A DNA stretch of 9,378 nucleotides, taken from NCBI GenBank assembly GCA_029287755.1, contig JARFQM010000188.1:1-9378 (forward strand), written 5' to 3'. This stretch comes from Desulfofustis sp. GTDB taxonomy: Bacteria > Desulfobacterota > Desulfobulbia > Desulfobulbales > Desulfocapsaceae. The notes beneath the pieces were generated by a model. It ran no database searches. It was not told where the DNA came from and worked only from the letters and a program-made list of their open reading frames with translations. Both the position numbers and the translations under genes were made by a program. This document shows, piece after piece, positions 5,738 through 9,378 of the stretch; within the stretch, counting starts at the first letter, position 1, and each line of letters opens with the position of its first letter.

Positions 5738-7663
5738 ATGGTTGACTTACAAAAATTTGACATTGCTGTCATTGGAGCCGGACACGCCGGTTGCGAGGCC
5801 GCCCTCGCGGCTGCCCGCATGGGCTGCAAGACCCTGGCCTGCGTGATCAATCTCGATACCATCGGAGCCATGTCCTGCAATCCAGCCATAGGGGGACTGG
5901 CCAAAGGCCATCTGGTACGCGAAATTGACGCGCTGGGCGGTGAGATGGCCAAAAACATCGATGAAACCTCCATTCAGTTTCGCCGCCTCAACACCAGCAA
6001 GGGACCAGCGGTCAGATCTTCGCGAGCCCAGGCGGACAGGCTGCTCTACCGGCTGCGGATGAAGAAAATCCTCGAAAACCAGGAGAATCTGACCATTCGT
6101 CAGACCACGGTCGATCAGCTGATCGTCAAGGACAACCAAATCACCGGGCTGCGCACCTCGCTGGATGAAGAGATCGAGGTAAAGGCGGTGGTCGTGGCTA
6201 CGGGTACTTTTCTCAACGGCCTGATTCACGTTGGACTGAAAAACTTTCCGGCCGGCCGCATGGGGGACTCCCCCTCGCTGAGCCTGGCCTCGTGGTTCCG
6301 GAATCAGGGTTTCGCTGTTGGCCGGATGAAGACCGGCACGGTGCCGCGTCTGGACGCCAATACCATCGACTACTCGGAACTCGAACCCCAGTACTCCGAT
6401 CAGCCGCCGGCATTCTTCTCTTTCACCAACAAGGGAGAATATCGACAGCCCCAGTTCCCCTGCCACATCACCTACACCAACGAGACAACACATCAGATCA
6501 TCAGGGCTTCCATTGACCAGTCGCCCTTGTACGCCGGGATCATCGAGGGGGTCGGGGCCCGCTACTGCCCCTCCATAGAAGACAAGGTCATGCGTTTTCC
6601 GGAAAAACTGAGGCATCAGATTTTCCTGGAACCCGAAGGCATTGAAACCACCGAGGTCTATCCCAACGGTCTGCCCACCAGCCTGCCGCTGGCCACCCAG
6701 GCGGCAATGATCAAGAGCATCAAGGGGCTCGAGAATGCGGTTATCGTGCGCTCAGGGTATGCCATTGAATATGACTACGTCGATCCACTGGAACTTCTGC
6801 CGTCGCTCGAGACCAAGAGAATTCGAGGACTCTTTCTGGCCGGCCAGATCAACGGTACGTCCGGGTATGAAGAAGCAGCGGCCCAGGGCATCATCGGCGG
6901 CATCAACGCGGTCCGCTACTGCCGGGATATCGAGCCCTTGGTCATAGACAGGTCCGAAGCCTATATCGGTGTGCTGATCGACGATCTGATTACCAGGGGC
7001 ACCAAGGAACCCTATCGACTCTTCACCTCCCGGGCCGAGTACCGGTTGCTTCTCCGCGAGGACAACGCCGACGCCAGGCTGTCGGAGATCGGTCGTGCAA
7101 TTGGTTTACTGCCGCACGAGCAGTATGAATTTTTCGTCGCCAAGCAAAAGGAGATCGAGGCCGGCATCGGGCTTCTTGAAACTACCTGGCTGAAGCCATC
7201 GGCCGCCATCGACGGGATACTGGGCAGCCTCGGCAGCACCGGCCTCAAGCAGAAGTCAAGTCTGGCCGATCTGCTCAGAAGACCGGAGTTGCAGATCACC
7301 AACCTGGCTGAGTTGTGCAGCGGGGAGCGGCGACAGCGCCTGGAAGCGCTGAACAACTCCCGCTTCAGCGAGGAAATTCAACTGAGGGTGAAATACAAGG
7401 GCTATATAGAGCGGCAGAACGAGCAGGTCGACCGGTTCAAGAAGCTGGAAACCACCAAAATTCCATCTGACCTCGATTATACGACGCTTTCCGGTCTGTC
7501 CAACGAGGTGGTCGAGAAACTGAGTCGGGTCAAACCGCTGTCGCTGGGCCAGGCCTCCAGGATTTCGGGGATAACCCCGGCGGCCATCTCTATCCTCCAG
7601 GTTCACCTCAGAAAGTATCGCTCCAGGACTGGTCCCGGGACACCAGGTAAAGCCGGAGAATGA
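5738..7663 (+). CDS. mnmG: tRNA uridine-5-carboxymethylaminomethyl(34) synthesis enzyme MnmG
   Basis: MnmG is the FAD-dependent partner of MnmE in the modification of wobble U34. The 641 residues include the FAD dinucleotide motif [10 protein letters not shown] (13-22) and the signature [13 protein letters not shown] (46-58). Further landmarks are [12 protein letters not shown] (89-100), ATGTFLNG (154-161), and YCPSIEDK (276-283). C47 and C277 match in number the two functionally important cysteines of the E. coli enzyme. The C-terminal helical domain that contacts MnmE is complete: [38 protein letters not shown]. Length is typical for the long form. The ATG is 24 bp after the methyltransferase stop, with only a weak GGAA upstream. 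The stop overlaps the lgt start, implying coupled translation. Nothing is missing or odd in the protein. Confidence 0.98.
   Translation: MVDLQKFDIAVIGAGHAGCEAALAAARMGCKTLACVINLDTIGAMSCNPAIGGLAKGHLVREIDALGGEMAKNIDETSIQFRRLNTSKGPAVRSSRAQADRLLYRLRMKKILENQENLTIRQTTVDQLIVKDNQITGLRTSLDEEIEVKAVVVATGTFLNGLIHVGLKNFPAGRMGDSPSLSLASWFRNQGFAVGRMKTGTVPRLDANTIDYSELEPQYSDQPPAFFSFTNKGEYRQPQFPCHITYTNETTHQIIRASIDQSPLYAGIIEGVGARYCPSIEDKVMRFPEKLRHQIFLEPEGIETTEVYPNGLPTSLPLATQAAMIKSIKGLENAVIVRSGYAIEYDYVDPLELLPSLETKRIRGLFLAGQINGTSGYEEAAAQGIIGGINAVRYCRDIEPLVIDRSEAYIGVLIDDLITRGTKEPYRLFTSRAEYRLLLREDNADARLSEIGRAIGLLPHEQYEFFVAKQKEIEAGIGLLETTWLKPSAAIDGILGSLGSTGLKQKSSLADLLRRPELQITNLAELCSGERRQRLEALNNSRFSEEIQLRVKYKGYIERQNEQVDRFKKLETTKIPSDLDYTTLSGLSNEVVEKLSRVKPLSLGQASRISGITPAAISILQVHLRKYRSRTGPGTPGKAGE
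7655..7659 (+). promoter_or_regulatory. Ribosome binding site of lgt, inside the mnmG 3' end
   Basis: GGAGA lies within the last codons of mnmG. Three ATGs follow in the lgt frame at 7660, 7663 and 7669. Only 7669 has normal spacing (9 nt), so it is probably the main start. The first ATG overlaps the mnmG TGA as ATGA. Confidence 0.6.
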
Positions 7664-8472
7664 TGCAGATGCTCGCCTTCCCCGACATCGACCCCGTCCT
7701 GCTGCACATCGGTCCCCTCCAGCTTCGCTGGTATGGACTCATGTATGTGCTCGGTTTCACCGCCTCCTATCTGCTGGTCAGATACCAGCTGAAACGGCGC
7801 TCATTTCCCCAATTGCAGGACAATTTCGAGAACCTCAACATCGCCTTGATCGTGTCGATGATCATCGGTGCCCGACTGGGCTATGTCCTGTTTTACAATC
7901 CAATCTATTACCTCTCGCATCCACTTGAGATAGCCGCCACCTGGTCCGGCGGAATGTCGTTTCACGGGGGAGCTATTGGTCTGTTTATCGGCGGATGGTG
8001 GTACTGCCGGAAAAAAAAGATACCGTTCTTCAGGACGGCCGACACCTACATAATCACCATGCCAATCGGCCTCGGACTCGGCAGATTGGGCAACTTTATC
8101 AACGGCGAATTATTCGGCCGCCCCTCGGAACTGCCCTGGGCAATGGTTTTTCCCGGCGGCGGAGCGCTGTCCCGCCATCCTTCACAGCTCTATGAAGCCT
8201 TCTTTGAGGGACTTGTTCTCTTCATACTGCTCTGGTCACTGCGCAGCAAACCTTACCAGGGTCATCGTTTGTGGCCCCACGGTTCGCTGCTGGCCCTGTT
8301 TTTCATGGGCTACGGCATTCTCCGATTCTTTATCGAGTATACTCGGGAACCCGACGCCCAGATCGGCCTCATCGGTCCCTTTTCCATGGGCCAGATATTG
8401 TGCTCTTTGATGGTCGCCGCCGGTCTGCTGCTCTGGTATCAGCTTGTCAGGACCAGCCCGGCGAAGCCCTAA
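7660..8472 (+). CDS. lgt: Phosphatidylglycerol--prolipoprotein diacylglyceryl transferase
   Basis: Lgt transfers a diacylglyceryl group from phosphatidylglycerol to the lipobox cysteine of prolipoproteins. This is the first step of lipoprotein maturation in the inner membrane. The 270-residue protein is polytopic, with about seven hydrophobic segments. The Lgt signature is [13 protein letters not shown] (141-153). By alignment in mind with E. coli Lgt, the key residues are present: Y25, H102 in SFHGGAIG, R142, N145, E150 and G153, plus R222 and E226 in [12 protein letters not shown]. The coordinates use the first ATG at 7660, which overlaps the mnmG stop. Initiation at the fourth codon (7669) has better Shine-Dalgarno spacing and gives the usual N-terminus MLAFPDIDP. 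The gene ends the rightward block; a 105-bp gap separates it from the convergent response regulator. Confidence 0.97.
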   Translation: MMQMLAFPDIDPVLLHIGPLQLRWYGLMYVLGFTASYLLVRYQLKRRSFPQLQDNFENLNIALIVSMIIGARLGYVLFYNPIYYLSHPLEIAATWSGGMSFHGGAIGLFIGGWWYCRKKKIPFFRTADTYIITMPIGLGLGRLGNFINGELFGRPSELPWAMVFPGGGALSRHPSQLYEAFFEGLVLFILLWSLRSKPYQGHRLWPHGSLLALFFMGYGILRFFIEYTREPDAQIGLIGPFSMGQILCSLMVAAGLLLWYQLVRTSPAKP

Positions 8473-8577
8473 GAGACCTCAGCTTTCTATGACCACCGAG
8501 CGCAGCTTTTTACCCGGCCTGAACTGGTCCACCATACGGGCGGGAATTTAATCGGTTGGAGATGGGCGGCCGCGATC

Positions 8578-9249
8578 TTACTCTTCGAGAGTTACATAGC
8601 CGTATTTGATGGCGAAGTTGATCAGATCGACACTGCTCTTCAGAGCGAATTTTTTCAACAGACTGGCCCGGTGATGGTCAACGGTTCGCGGGCTCAGACC
8701 CAGATTGGCGGCAATTTGTTTGGATGTCAAACCGTCGACCACCTGCCCGAGAACCTGTTTTTCACGCTTTGTCAATCCTCTGAATGTTTTAGAGGAAGAA
8801 GGATTACGATAGGTGCTGAGCATTTCTTCGGCGAAGTCGTTTTCCAGACAGGGAGATATATAGGTGTTGCCCTCACGGATCTTGCGGATGGCGGATATGA
8901 GTTCCTGTTCGGTGTCGCTCTTCACCAGGTAGCCATCCGCCCCGGCCGCGATTGTCCGGCGCAGGAATCTGATGTTCTTGTGCATGGTCAACACCAGGAT
9001 CTTCAAACCCGAATACCTTTTTTTCAGAATTTCCGTGAGCTCTATACCGTTCACCTTGGGCATCGAGATGTCGAGAATCAGCAGATCGACAACGCTTTCC
9101 CTGAGCCGGTCCAGCAACTCATCACCGTTGCTCACCTCCCCGACGATTTCCAAATCAGCATCGCTGGAGAGAATTATTCTGATACCGTGGCGAATCAGGA
9201 CGTGATCGTCTGCCAACAATATTCTGCATGTTCCCTTACTCTGCTGCAT
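8578..9249 (-). CDS. NarL/FixJ-family response regulator
   Basis: This is a two-domain transcriptional regulator of 223 residues. The receiver domain (about 7-125) has the acidic pair D14/D15 (LLADDH), phosphoacceptor D60 (LLILDISMP), T88 (VLTM) and K110 (LVKSD), so it should be phosphorylatable. A linker leads to a LuxR-type helix-turn-helix (about 158-217) with the LTKREKQVL start and the SKQIAANLGLSPRTVDHHRASLLKKF recognition region at 176-201. The start at 9249 is preferred because AGGAA stands six nt upstream. An in-frame ATG at 9285 would add 12 residues overlapping the nth 3' end and has no comparable site. No histidine kinase is visible in the window, so partner, signal and regulon are unknown. 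The gene lies 13 bp downstream of nth and is probably co-transcribed with it. Confidence 0.93.
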   Translation of the reverse strand: MQQSKGTCRILLADDHVLIRHGIRIILSSDADLEIVGEVSNGDELLDRLRESVVDLLILDISMPKVNGIELTEILKKRYSGLKILVLTMHKNIRFLRRTIAAGADGYLVKSDTEQELISAIRKIREGNTYISPCLENDFAEEMLSTYRNPSSSKTFRGLTKREKQVLGQVVDGLTSKQIAANLGLSPRTVDHHRASLLKKFALKSSVDLINFAIKYGYVTLEE

Positions 9250-9255
9250 GATCGA

Positions 9256-9260
9256 TTCCT
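9256..9260 (-). promoter_or_regulatory. Ribosome binding site of the response regulator
   Basis: On the minus strand AGGAA lies six nt before the ATG at 9249 and just after the nth stop at 9263-9265. It favours this start over the ATG at 9285. Confidence 0.6.
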
Positions 9261-9262
9261 GT

Positions 9263-9378
9263 TCAAACTTTTCTGGGCACGACATTTATCTTTGCACAAT
9301 CAGGTTCCAGAATGCACTCGTCACAATGGGGGGCCACCGGTTTACACGTTCCCTGTCCAAAGGCTACCAGGATACGGT
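9263..9378 (-). CDS. nth: Endonuclease III, C-terminal end (5' partial)
   Basis: Thirty-seven codons before a TGA at 9263-9265 read into the right window edge. They carry C-KPVAPH-C-DE-C-ILEPD-C, the C-x6-C-x2-C-x5-C ligand set of the [4Fe-4S] cluster of the HhH-GPD DNA glycosylases. The preceding ILVAFGQGTC segment also fits. Endonuclease III excises oxidised pyrimidines and nicks abasic sites in base excision repair. MutY shares this cluster but continues into a long C-terminal NUDIX-like domain, whereas here the protein ends ten residues after the last cysteine, so Nth is the better call. The catalytic Lys/Asp region is outside the window. The response regulator begins 13 bp downstream. 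Confidence 0.88.
   Translation of the reverse strand, partial: RILVAFGQGTCKPVAPHCDECILEPDCAKINVVPRKV

Noticed and set aside
8489..8551. A 20-codon ATG frame on the + strand in the lgt-regulator convergent gap.
   Set aside because: It has no proper Shine-Dalgarno at normal spacing, no recognisable motif and no support beyond an open frame of chance length.
8473..8577. A search for a bidirectional terminator between the convergent lgt and response-regulator genes.
   Set aside because: I found a NotI-type GCGGCCGC palindrome (8566-8573) and short T-runs, but no stem followed by a T tract in either direction.

Overview
The window is a compact stretch of bacterial chromosome, almost entirely coding. 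It looks like the housekeeping cluster that often lies near dnaA/oriC. In order on the + strand it holds the last codons of rpmH (ribosomal protein L34), rnpA, yidD, yidC, jag (khpB), mnmE, an unassigned class I SAM methyltransferase, mnmG and lgt. Past a 105-bp convergent junction, the - strand carries a NarL/FixJ-type response regulator and, upstream of it, the 3' end of nth (endonuclease III), which runs off the right edge. The two-membrane YidC form, with a large periplasmic domain, points to a Gram-negative. The YidC core, MnmG and the methyltransferase family suggest a Desulfobacterota (former Deltaproteobacteria) anaerobe, possibly of the Desulfobulbales. That taxonomic placement is inference from protein flavour, not a search result.

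Positions 1-2370 hold rpmH, rnpA, yidD and yidC: ribosomal protein, RNase P protein, and the membrane-insertion pair YidD/YidC. rpmH, rnpA and yidD are packed within 2-5 bp of each other. A 71-bp gap containing a perfect 20-bp inverted repeat separates yidD from yidC. Positions 2424-3359 encode the KH/R3H RNA-binding protein Jag. The 95-bp gap before mnmE holds a stem-loop followed by six T's that abut the mnmE Shine-Dalgarno, so transcription is probably punctuated or attenuated there.

Positions 3455-7663 encode the two subunits of the wobble-uridine (cmnm5U34) tRNA-modifying complex, MnmE and MnmG, with a methyltransferase gene between them. lgt, for lipoprotein diacylglyceryl transfer, is translationally coupled to mnmG by an overlapping start/stop. 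Positions 8578-9378 are a separate leftward unit, nth followed by the response regulator.

I see no mobile element, CRISPR array, tRNA, rRNA or defence-like cassette. The items most worth a second look are the methyltransferase inside the mnmE-mnmG pair, the terminator-like element before mnmE, the palindrome before yidC, the possible rnpA/rpmH overlap, and the altered GXXG loop of Jag. None of these amounts to a demonstrated new system.
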